DNA of 10,099 bases from the NCBI GenBank assembly GCA_035290085.1, contig DATDVK010000033.1, positions 1 through 10,099 on the forward strand, in the 5' to 3' direction. Below, piece by piece: positions 1-4,764 of this stretch. Below the pieces are notes generated by a model, which was given only the letters and a program-made list of their open reading frames with translations, was not told the origin of the DNA and did not search any database. Numbering within the stretch: the first letter of the stretch is position 1; the number at the start of each line of letters is the position of its first letter. The position numbers and the translations under genes are program-made. The stretch is from GWB1-54-5 sp035290085 (GTDB lineage: Bacteria > Patescibacteriota > Gracilibacteria > Peribacterales > Peribacteraceae).

Positions 1-885
1 GCGACTCTGGGGGCCGTCGACGACGTCTTTGTGCACTTCCTGCCCCGTGTGGGCCGGCATGCAGTGCAGGAACACGGCTTTGGGGTCTGCTCTTCCCATG
101 AGCTCCGGTGTGATCTGGTACCCTGCGAATGCACGGAGAAGTTTTGCTTCTTCCGCTTCGTCCCCCATGGAGACGAAGGTGTCAGTGTACACGGCAAGGG
201 CACCGTCCACTGCTGCTTCTGGCTTTGTTGTGAATTCCAGAGACACATGACTGTCAGCTGCATATCTCCTTGCCAACTCCCATTCATCGGCTGGGATTCT
301 GTACTTTTCCGGTCCTGCGTGTACGAAATTCATTCCTGTCATGGCACATGCCTGGCTCAGGGAGGTGGCGACGTTGTTTCCATCACCAATGTACGCGACT
401 CTCCGGTTCGCCGGTGCAATGTCATGGAATTCTCTGTCTATGGTCGTGACATCCGCAAGAGCCTGCAGAGGATGATGTCTGTTGCAGAGAGCATTCACAA
501 CAGATGCGCGTCTCGATGCCTGCACAATTCTCTGGATGGTATCGTGCTCAAACACCCGGGCGATGATGAAATGGTAGTACCTCTCGAGCGCCCCGATGAC
601 ATGTTCCAATGATTCGCGTTCTTTCCCATCGCTCCGCTTCAGAAGGTTGCCAGCCTCTTCGAATTTCGAAAAACCTCCGTGTCTGGCAATGGCTGTCTGG
701 ATGGATGAGGCGGTGCGCAGCGAGGGTTTTTCAAACAGGAGAAGGGCATTCCTGTCCTGCATAAACCTGCTCTCTGGTGGCCTGTCCTGATCCCAGAGAA
801 CTTTCGATGCATGGGCTTCCGTCACAATCCTTCTGACTTCATCGGGAGAGAGATCGTGCATGCTTGTGAGATGTCGACGAGCCAT
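1..885 (-). CDS. argF: Ornithine carbamoyltransferase family protein, 3' end cut by window edge
   Basis: This would transfer a carbamoyl group from carbamoyl phosphate to ornithine, giving citrulline in arginine metabolism, in the cytoplasm. I translated 295 residues from ATG at 885; the family is about 300-335 long, so only the C-terminal tail is missing. Landmarks seen: a phosphate-binding loop FEKPSLRT (51-58), Arg110 in the ARVFEH segment, HHPLQ (137-141) where the family has HPxQ, the GDGNN turn at the start of the ornithine domain (167-171), TDTFVSMG (234-241) and the HCMPAH loop (274-279), whose Cys is the usual ornithine-side residue. The gene is divergent from the cold-shock gene. 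Oddities: the phosphate loop reads SLRTAS rather than STRTR, so the last Arg is lost, and the following helix (SSIQTAIARHGG) departs from the usual VSFE-type sequence. A carbamoyltransferase is near certain; ornithine rather than another amine as acceptor is likely but not proven. Confidence 0.88.
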   Translation of the reverse strand, partial: MARRHLTSMHDLSPDEVRRIVTEAHASKVLWDQDRPPESRFMQDRNALLLFEKPSLRTASSIQTAIARHGGFSKFEEAGNLLKRSDGKERESLEHVIGALERYYHFIIARVFEHDTIQRIVQASRRASVVNALCNRHHPLQALADVTTIDREFHDIAPANRRVAYIGDGNNVATSLSQACAMTGMNFVHAGPEKYRIPADEWELARRYAADSHVSLEFTTKPEAAVDGALAVYTDTFVSMGDEAEEAKLLRAFAGYQITPELMGRADPKAVFLHCMPAHTGQEVHKDVVDGPQSR

Positions 886-918
886 CGTGAGAGTTGTGAC
901 GGGATGAAAGGGGAAGGG

Positions 919-947
919 ATTATTCCTGGCACCTGAGAGGCTGTCTA
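919..947 (-). promoter_or_regulatory. Predicted sigma70-type promoter of the carbamoyltransferase gene
   Basis: On the minus strand, TAGACA (947-942) and AATAAT (924-919) are separated by exactly 17 nt, ten of twelve bases matching the -35/-10 consensus. Transcription would begin about 30 nt before the ATG at 885. No Shine-Dalgarno sequence lies before that ATG. Confidence 0.6.
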
Positions 948-1024
948 GGGGATAGCGGTGCATTTGCTGAGGAAAGGGCCTTCGGGGATTTCCTGAGGAA
1001 TATTGTAGGAGAGAGGTGTTTTCA

Positions 1025-1044
1025 TGCTATACTTACGTCGTAAG
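1025..1044 (+). promoter_or_regulatory. Extended -10 promoter with overlapping palindrome, upstream of the cold-shock gene
   Basis: TGcTATACT (1025-1033) is an extended -10 element; a weak TTGTAG at 1003-1008 gives a 19-nt spacer, so recognition probably relies on the extended element. A perfect palindrome CTTACG-T-CGTAAG (1032-1044) overlaps the end of the -10 and the expected start site, so it could be an operator or a hairpin at the very 5' end of the mRNA. The leader would be about 75 nt and ends in a T-rich tract (1090-1116) with no Shine-Dalgarno sequence. The rest of the 886-1116 gap contains only an imperfect hairpin with arms AGGAAA/TTTCCT (970-994). Confidence 0.5.
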
Positions 1045-1116
1045 CTTAGTTTTGAAAGAGGTAGGAATACTTCTACAAAGTTATGATTACATTTCTACTT
1101 TTTTTCATCCTTTTTT

Positions 1117-1311
1117 ATGGATACAGGTTCTATTAAGAAACTATTGAATGGTTTCGGCTTCATCTCTCGTGACGGAGGCGAAGATCTCTTCTTTCACACA
1201 ACAGACCTTGTTGATGTGTCTTTCAATTCTCTCCATGAGGGAGATACGGTGCAGTTCGAGGTCGGGCAGGGCAAAAAAGGCCCAAAGGCTGAGAAGGTTT
1301 CCAGAGTGTAA
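1117..1311 (+). CDS. Cold-shock-domain (CspA-like) nucleic-acid-binding protein
   Basis: A 64-residue single OB-fold protein that would bind single-stranded RNA or DNA and act as an RNA chaperone. The RNP1 motif is NGFGFIS (11-17) and RNP2 is DLFFH (23-27); the C-terminal half has the usual EGDTVQFEV and KGPKAEKV strands. Compared with classical CspA (KWFNxxKGFGFI), the first strand is shorter, reads SIKKLLNGFGFI, and lacks the aromatic Trp. This short form is also common in CPR and some other phyla. ATG at 1117 is the only sensible start and has no Shine-Dalgarno sequence, following a run of T instead. A strong terminator closes the gene, so it is a single-gene transcript. A long structured leader is in keeping with how cold-shock genes are often controlled, but temperature control here is inference. 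Confidence 0.93.
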   Translation: MDTGSIKKLLNGFGFISRDGGEDLFFHTTDLVDVSFNSLHEGDTVQFEVGQGKKGPKAEKVSRV

Positions 1312-1329
1312 TTCTCTTTGACCTTTAAG

Positions 1330-1360
1330 AACACGCGGGCATTTGCACCGCGTGTTTTTT
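1330..1360 (+). terminator. Intrinsic terminator of the cold-shock gene
   Basis: A nine-base-pair perfect stem AACACGCGG/CCGCGTGTT (1330-1338 with 1348-1356), a 9-nt loop and a run of six T (1355-1360). On the opposite strand no T run follows, so it works in the plus direction only. It lies 13 nt before the stop of the convergent DUF2231 gene. Confidence 0.9.
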
Positions 1361-1373
1361 CAAGCAGTATTTT

Positions 1374-1889
1374 CTATCTGCCGAAGAGCAGGTTGTAGAC
1401 CAATGATGTGACGGGATCGAATTGGGGGCCGTAGACAAGTATCGCTCCAAGCGCGCCGGTGAGAGAGAGTCCAATGAAACCGAGCGCTGCTAACGCAGGT
1501 GCAACGGGTGTTCCAAGAATTTTGGAGGCAAGCGGTTCTCCAAGGCGGGCTTTCCCCAGGATTCTCTGAAGCAGGGGAGGATGTGCGGTCGTCTGTTGCA
1601 ACCAGAGGATCAGGTAACTGACGGCAAGGATCGCATAGATCCATGTGGTCGCATTCGCAGCGATGGCATGTGCCTCCAGTACGTTATGCAATGTGCGGTC
1701 GCCAAAGAGTTTCTCTGCTATTTCGCCGCTTGAAAGGCTCACAAAGGCTCCTATGGTTCCTGCAATCACCAGCACCGCGCGAACCTTCACCCAGTGCTCG
1801 TTTTTTGTAAAACGTCTGATTACTTCCAGGAAGCTATACAGCGTGAGGAGCGCGATCGGGAAGTGAACGAAGAGAGGGTGTAAGTCCAT
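1374..1889 (-). CDS. DUF2231-type integral membrane protein
   Basis: A 171-residue protein with about four membrane segments (roughly 9-26, 36-54, 78-98 and 133-160). The N-terminus LHPLFVHFPIALL (3-15) is the signature of the DUF2231 family: a His-Pro start followed by a His in the first membrane helix. A second histidine cluster follows at LHNVLEAHA (67-75), also typical. The family is found in many bacteria; its biochemical role is not established, though the conserved membrane histidines suggest a metal or haem site. The start ATG at 1889 directly precedes the HPLFVH motif and lacks a Shine-Dalgarno sequence. It is the last gene in a minus-strand run after ACR3 and TauE, but a repeat and an A/T-rich hairpin (1930-1944) separate it from TauE, so it may have its own promoter. 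Confidence 0.8.
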   Translation of the reverse strand: MDLHPLFVHFPIALLTLYSFLEVIRRFTKNEHWVKVRAVLVIAGTIGAFVSLSSGEIAEKLFGDRTLHNVLEAHAIAANATTWIYAILAVSYLILWLQQTTAHPPLLQRILGKARLGEPLASKILGTPVAPALAALGFIGLSLTGALGAILVYGPQFDPVTSLVYNLLFGR

Positions 1890-1948
1890 GGGGGCATTCT
1901 ACTCTCTGGCGAAAGCAAGAGAGGCATCTTCAAAATTTTTTTGAGAAG

Positions 1949-2040
1949 GGAGCGGGTTACTGGCCTGCCGGCCGAAGCCCGAAGGCGAAGGCTGGAAACT
2001 ATTACAACTATAGTGGGTGCTTCTTGGGGTTTGTGTCCGT
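1949..2040 (-). repeat. 92-nt repeat, copy A, ending in a tRNA-Gly 3'-end-like sequence
   Basis: Positions 1949-2002 are identical base for base to 2876-2929 (copy B); the next 38 nt (2003-2040) match copy B at 27 of 38. Read on the minus strand, the repeat runs from just after the TauE stop codon and finishes with ACCCGCTCC, the acceptor 3' end of the tRNA-Gly at 4349. The core is GC-rich and can form an imperfect hairpin (GCCT/AGGC outer arms, GGC-CGAA-GCC inside). The diverged tail reads TDTNP on the minus strand, recalling the TDTNS end of ACR3 inside copy B. Confidence 0.92.
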
Positions 2041-2047
2041 AAACCGT

Positions 2048-2773
2048 TTATGGAAACAGCAGGAATTTCAGGCCAACAAGCGTAAGGAAGATCGCAATGA
2101 CCTGTCGGAAGGCTTTTTCAGGAACTTGTCCAACGATCTTTTTTGCACACCATGCACCGGCAAAGGAAAGCGGTAGAAACAGGATCATGCCATACCAGAG
2201 TTCCCTTGGCAGATTCACATTGCCGATTCCGTAGGTGAGCAGACGAATGGAATCCGTCATCAATGCAATGGCGCCGGCAGTAAAAATGTAGACGTGCTTG
2301 GGAAGATCGAATGCGGCAAGAAATGCTCCTCTCACGGCTCCGCCGACTCCAAAGATCCCTGCCATCAATCCTGAAAGCGCCCCGCCTGTTATGGCAGTCA
2401 TATTCCTCTTCGGTAACTTCCATGAGGAGTGGAAGAGGAGAAAGAATGTGTAGGCAATGAGGGCGGCACCGAGGATACGCAATAATATAGTGGGTTCTGT
2501 AGTGAGTGTGAGTCTGGCACCCAGATAGGCAGCAAGAACGCTTGGGATACCAAAAAGAAGTATGAGATTCCATGTTGCCCCTTTGCGAAACAGAATTATT
2601 TTCCAAATGTCGCCAACCCAGTGAACGATGCCAACAAGTAGTAGTGTCTGCGGCAGTGGATACCAGAAAAGCAGGACAGGGATCATGATAGTTGATGAGC
2701 CGAAACCCGTCATGGTTCCGACTGCGGAAGCGACCAATGTCAAAGCGGCAATTGCGGGAATTTCAACGGGCAT
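2048..2773 (-). CDS. TauE/SafE-family sulfite or organosulfur exporter
   Basis: A 241-residue membrane protein with seven to eight hydrophobic segments, the usual size for this family (about 240-260). The two internal halves each carry the family's glycine motif: MTGFGSS at 21-27 and GLMAGIFGVGGAVRGAF at 135-151. Members export sulfite, sulfoacetate or related anions, or are of unknown substrate; the substrate cannot be read from sequence. The start at 2773 is placed directly before the first membrane helix; the preceding bases (AACTTTGAT) offer no Shine-Dalgarno sequence. It lies downstream of ACR3 in the same direction, but with repeat copy B and a terminator-like structure between them. 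Repeat copy A begins seven bases after its stop. Association with arsenic efflux is by position only. Confidence 0.85.
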   Translation of the reverse strand: MPVEIPAIAALTLVASAVGTMTGFGSSTIMIPVLLFWYPLPQTLLLVGIVHWVGDIWKIILFRKGATWNLILLFGIPSVLAAYLGARLTLTTEPTILLRILGAALIAYTFFLLFHSSWKLPKRNMTAITGGALSGLMAGIFGVGGAVRGAFLAAFDLPKHVYIFTAGAIALMTDSIRLLTYGIGNVNLPRELWYGMILFLPLSFAGAWCAKKIVGQVPEKAFRQVIAIFLTLVGLKFLLFP

Positions 2774-2850
2774 ATCAAAGTTAGTCTATAGCTTTTATTG
2801 TCTCAGAAGAATTGCCAGTTGTATTTCCGCTTACGCGTACAAAATAAAAT

Positions 2851-2875
2851 GGCTTAAATAAGCCACTTTGTGGCT
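2851..2875 (-). terminator. Two mutually exclusive hairpins with T-rich tail between ACR3 and TauE
   Basis: AGCCAC-TTT-GTGGCT (2861-2875) and GGCTTA-AA-TAAGCC (2851-2864) share the same AGCC, so only one can form at a time. On the minus strand the second hairpin is followed by ATTTTATTTT (2850-2841), which makes it a plausible Rho-independent terminator for ACR3 transcripts reading out of repeat copy B. The overlapping arrangement resembles an attenuator, but no leader peptide or ligand-binding fold is evident. Confidence 0.5.
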
Positions 2876-2967
2876 GGAGCGGGTTACTGGCCTGCCGGCC
2901 GAAGCCCGAAGGCGAAGGCTGGAAACTATGACAACCGTGATGCGTTCTACTAGGAGTTTGTGTCTGT
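2876..2967 (-). repeat. 92-nt repeat, copy B, overlapping the 3' end of ACR3
   Basis: The core at 2876-2929 is identical to copy A (1949-2002); the tail 2930-2967 includes the ACR3 stop codon and its last five codons (TDTNS). The minus-strand end, immediately before the hairpins at 2851-2875, is GTAACCCGCTCCA, which differs by one base from the tRNA-Gly 3' end with its CCA. It therefore forms the 3' untranslated region of ACR3 and also marks the boundary between ACR3 and TauE. Confidence 0.92.
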
Positions 2968-4020
2968 TGGAAAGTATCTGCGTCTGAGGTACAAGGAAAC
3001 GTTTACGAGGCCGATGAGAACGGGGACTTCTACGAGTGGGCCGACTACTGCAGCTAGAGCGGCACCTGAGTTGATTCCGAACACCGCAACGGCAACCGCG
3101 ATGGCAAGCTCGAAGTTATTGCTCGCAGCCGTGAAGGAGAGAGTGGCAGTCTGCGGATAAGGGGCACCGAGACGGCGGCTCATCCAGAAGGAAAGGAAGA
3201 ACATGATGAGGAAATAAGCAAGGAGAGGGATGGCAATACGAACGACATCAAGGGGAATGGTGATGATATTCTTTCCCTGGAGTGAAAACATCACGATGAT
3301 CGTGAAGAGAAGGGCGATCAAAGTCAGAGGGGAGATGCGGGGAATGAAACGTTGTTCATACCAGTCACGTCCTCGCGTTCGCACAAGGAGGAATCTGGTG
3401 ATCATTCCTCCGAGGAATGGAATGCCGAGGTAGATCGTGACACTCTGAGCAATGGAGCCAATGGTGATGCGGGAGAGATCAACTGTGCCGAACCCGATGC
3501 CGAAGAATGACGGGAGGATTTTGATGAACAGATAGGCGTAGACCGAGTAGAGCAGGACTTGGAATATCGAATTCAGAGCGACAAGCCCTGCCGCATATTC
3601 CCTGTCCCCGTCAGCGAGGTCGTTCCAGACGATCACCATGGCGATGCAGCGGGCAAGTCCGATGAGAATAAGTCCCACGGCATACTCCGGACGATCCGAG
3701 AGGAAGAGGAGTGCAAGGAAGAACATGAGTATCGGCCCGATGATCCAGTTCTGCACAAGCGAAAGTCCGAGCACCTTGCCGTTCCTGAACACGCGTCCCA
3801 GCTCTTCGTAGTGCACCTTCGCAAGCGGAGGATACATCATGACGATGAGCCCGACGGCGATGGGGATAGAGGTAGTGCCAACGGAGAGATGCGTGATTCC
3901 TGCGACGAACGATGGGGCAATGTTCCCGAGCGCAATGCCGAGTGCCATTGCGGAAAATATCCAGAGAGTCAGATACCTGTCGAGAAAAGAAAGGCGGCTG
4001 AGGATTGGAGAAGCGGTCAT
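2950..4020 (-). CDS. acr3: ACR3-type arsenite efflux permease
   Basis: Exports arsenite (possibly antimonite) across the cytoplasmic membrane using the proton motive force. The product is 356 residues with about ten membrane helices, matching the family (350-370). The hallmark GLARCIAMVIVWNDLADGD (121-139) carries the conserved Cys125, equivalent to the essential Cys129 of Alkaliphilus Acr3; the other essential acidic residue is Glu304 in the ASNNFELAIA segment, and GPLVEVPVLI follows at 327-336. I prefer ATG at 4020; an in-frame TTG at 4029 would add MPT. No arsR, arsC or arsM gene is present in the window, so this is a stand-alone exporter. It is the first gene downstream of the tRNA-Gly region, and its last codons lie inside repeat copy B. 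Confidence 0.95.
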   Translation of the reverse strand: MTASPILSRLSFLDRYLTLWIFSAMALGIALGNIAPSFVAGITHLSVGTTSIPIAVGLIVMMYPPLAKVHYEELGRVFRNGKVLGLSLVQNWIIGPILMFFLALLFLSDRPEYAVGLILIGLARCIAMVIVWNDLADGDREYAAGLVALNSIFQVLLYSVYAYLFIKILPSFFGIGFGTVDLSRITIGSIAQSVTIYLGIPFLGGMITRFLLVRTRGRDWYEQRFIPRISPLTLIALLFTIIVMFSLQGKNIITIPLDVVRIAIPLLAYFLIMFFLSFWMSRRLGAPYPQTATLSFTAASNNFELAIAVAVAVFGINSGAALAAVVGPLVEVPVLIGLVNVSLYLRRRYFPTDTNS

Positions 4021-4034
4021 GGTAGGCAAAAGGA

Positions 4035-4064
4035 CTCATAAGCAGTGTATTGTTTCACTGTAAA
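4035..4064 (-). promoter_or_regulatory. Candidate promoter of ACR3 with an inverted repeat in the spacer
   Basis: On the minus strand TTTACA (4064-4059) and TATGAG (4040-4035) are 18 nt apart. An inverted repeat CAGTG-N8-CACTG (4060-4043) fills the spacer and touches the -35, a good position for a repressor site. The expected start site is within about ten bases of ATG 4020, so the mRNA may be almost leaderless. It does not obviously match a known ArsR box. Confidence 0.4.
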
Positions 4065-4144
4065 TCTGTCTATGCGCTGCGGTGGCAAGGGCACAAATTC
4101 AGCCAATTAATATATTGGTTTCCTTAAGACTATAAGTAGATAGT

Positions 4145-4200
4145 TGGAGCGGGTAACGGGGGCCCGACTTCGTCCTTCGGCAGGCTCAGGACTTCGCCGG
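4145..4200 (-). repeat. tRNA-Gly 3'-end copy (17 nt) joined to a palindromic repeat
   Basis: Positions 4145-4161 are identical to the last 17 nt of the intact tRNA-Gly including its CCA (4349-4365). The neighbouring 4162-4200 is a GC-rich imperfect palindrome (CCCG/CGGG outer arms, GTCCT/AGGAC inner arms) containing CTTCGGCAGGCTCAGGAC, a type of short repeat scattered through many CPR and other environmental genomes as I recall them. No gene is credible in 4065-4242; a short minus-strand open frame there is built from repeat sequence. Confidence 0.85.
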
Positions 4201-4242
4201 GCGAGAGGGGGAAGTGTTTGCTGGTGATAACGTTTGTGGAAG

Positions 4243-4255
4243 TGGAGCGGGTAAC
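4243..4255 (-). repeat. Second tRNA-Gly 3'-end copy (13 nt)
   Basis: TGGAGCGGGTAAC is identical to 4349-4361, the CCA end and acceptor strand of the intact tRNA. The spacing to the copy at 4145 is 98 nt and to the tRNA 106 nt. Like the 4145 copy, it abuts a palindromic stretch on its right. Confidence 0.8.
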
Positions 4256-4350
4256 CCTCCTTCGCTTCTTCGGAGCTTCGGACGGGTTGCCGTCCAAGCC
4301 TTTCGCATGCGTCGTCTTCGGCAAGCTCAGACTCCTTGCTCAAGAGCTTG
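4256..4350. repeat. Palindrome-rich spacer immediately downstream of the tRNA
   Basis: It contains a perfect hairpin GGACGG-GTTG-CCGTCC (4280-4295), and an inverted repeat CAAGCTC/GAGCTTG (4322-4328 with 4344-4350) that ends within the tRNA's CCA on the minus strand. It also includes CTTCGGCAAGCTCAG at 4318-4331 in the style of the repeat at 4145. The inverted repeat could assist tRNA 3' processing or termination, but there is no T run. No coding potential is seen. Confidence 0.7.
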
Positions 4351-4422
4351 GAGCGGGTAACGGGGATCGAACCCGTATCCTCAGCTTGGAAGGCTGATGC
4401 ACTACCGTTGTGCTATACCCGC
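4349..4422 (-). tRNA. tRNA-Gly (anticodon TCC) with encoded CCA
   Basis: All four arms fold perfectly. The acceptor pairs GCGGGTA with TACCCGC (4422-4416, 4359-4353), the D stem pairs GCAC with GTGC, the anticodon stem pairs TCAGC with GCTGA around the loop CTTCCAA (anticodon TCC), and the T stem pairs ACGGG with CCCGT around TTCGATC. The discriminator is T and CCA is encoded (4351-4349), for 74 nt in all. The GCGGG start, T discriminator and CCA fit tRNA-Gly identity. Fragments of this gene occur on both sides. No clear promoter is seen just upstream. Confidence 0.97.
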
Positions 4423-4461
4423 TGGTGAGAAAGGATGATGTGAATGGGAGGGGGGAAGGCT

Positions 4462-4498
4462 GACTTGCCCGGCCGTAGCCCGAGCTTCGCGAGGGCGA
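4462..4498. repeat. Second GC-rich palindromic repeat upstream of tRNA-Gly
   Basis: It contains GCCC/GGGC arms (4478-4481 with 4493-4496) around a GC-TTC-GC inner hairpin, flanked by CGGCCG. Its composition (GGCCGTAGCCCGAG, GGGCGAAGGCGGG) is clearly related to the core of copies A and B (GGCCGAAGCCCGAAGGCGAAGGC). No coding potential is seen in 4423-4764. Confidence 0.6.
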
Positions 4499-4501
4499 AG
4501 G

Positions 4502-4572
4502 CGGGTGCTCTAGCCGTTGCTTGCCCTGAGCGACCCCGCGAAGCGGGGGAGTCGAAGGGTGCTATACCCGCT
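4502..4572 (-). pseudogene. Fragment of a tRNA-Gly 5' half interrupted by a palindromic repeat
   Basis: On the minus strand 4572-4559 reads AGCGGGTATAGCAC, identical to the start of the intact tRNA (4423-4410). It is followed by a strong palindrome (4559-4524), after which 4521-4502 resumes with CAACGGCTAGAGCACCCG, close to the intact tRNA's D-loop and D-stem (CAACGGTAGTGCA). The simplest reading is a dead tRNA copy whose D-arm has been split by a repeat of about 36-38 nt. The anticodon and 3' half are absent or unrecognisable. Confidence 0.55.
4524..4559. repeat. REP-like hairpin inside the tRNA fragment
   Basis: The hairpin CCCT-gag-CGA-CCCCGC-gaa-GCGGGG-gag-TCG-a-AGGG has three paired blocks and symmetric GAG bulges. 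It belongs to the CCCTGAGCG...GTCGAAGGG class of short palindromes that I recall from many unrelated environmental genomes. No transposase of the REP-associated (RAYT) type is present in the window. Confidence 0.8.
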
Positions 4573-4691
4573 TCTGGGAGGTGAAGTTTTGGGATCCGGA
4601 GAAAGAACAAGCAGGATAAGAATACAAAGAAAGACTGCTTCCGTGAAGAAGTTCCGGATAAACCGAAGAAGATGTTCTCCAAAGAATGGTT

Positions 4692-4719
4692 TTGCCGCAA
4701 GCGCTCATCTGCGTACAAT
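4692..4719 (+). promoter_or_regulatory. Candidate promoter of the GT2 gene
   Basis: TTGCCG (4692-4697) and TACAAT (4714-4719) are 16 nt apart; the -10 is five of six to consensus. A transcript starting near 4727 would carry a leader of about 38 nt, which supports ATG 4765 over the upstream in-frame ATG at 4672. Confidence 0.45.
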
Positions 4720-4764
4720 GCCGTAAAAGGAGCGTTTTTCTTTCCATCTGTGTCATTCTATCCG

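Noticed and set aside
31..612. A 193-residue open frame on the plus strand
   Set aside because: It is antisense to the carbamoyltransferase gene, whose catalytic motifs are unmistakable on the minus strand.
1949..2967. Integron attC sites as an explanation of the repeat-bounded genes
   Set aside because: The repeats lack the RYYYAAC/GTTRRRY core pair and there is no integrase gene; the tRNA 3'-end match explains the sequence better.
3559..4041. A 160-residue plus-strand open frame
   Set aside because: It is antisense to ACR3; its Asp/Glu/His/Arg-rich composition is typical of the reverse complement of a membrane protein.
4107..4343. A 78-residue minus-strand open frame beside the tRNA
   Set aside because: It is made of the palindromic repeats and tRNA 3'-end copies and has no independent support.
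1949..4572. CRISPR array
   Set aside because: The repeats are few, unevenly spaced (98 to about 1270 nt), and flank genes rather than short spacers; no cas genes are present.
4594..4659. Inverted repeat ATCCGGA/TCCGGAT upstream of the GT2 gene
   Set aside because: The arms are seven bases with over 50 nt between them, outside the predicted transcript, and easily due to chance.
4672..4764. In-frame upstream ATG for the GT2 gene
   Set aside because: The extra 31 residues do not resemble a GT2 N-terminus and the predicted promoter lies within them.
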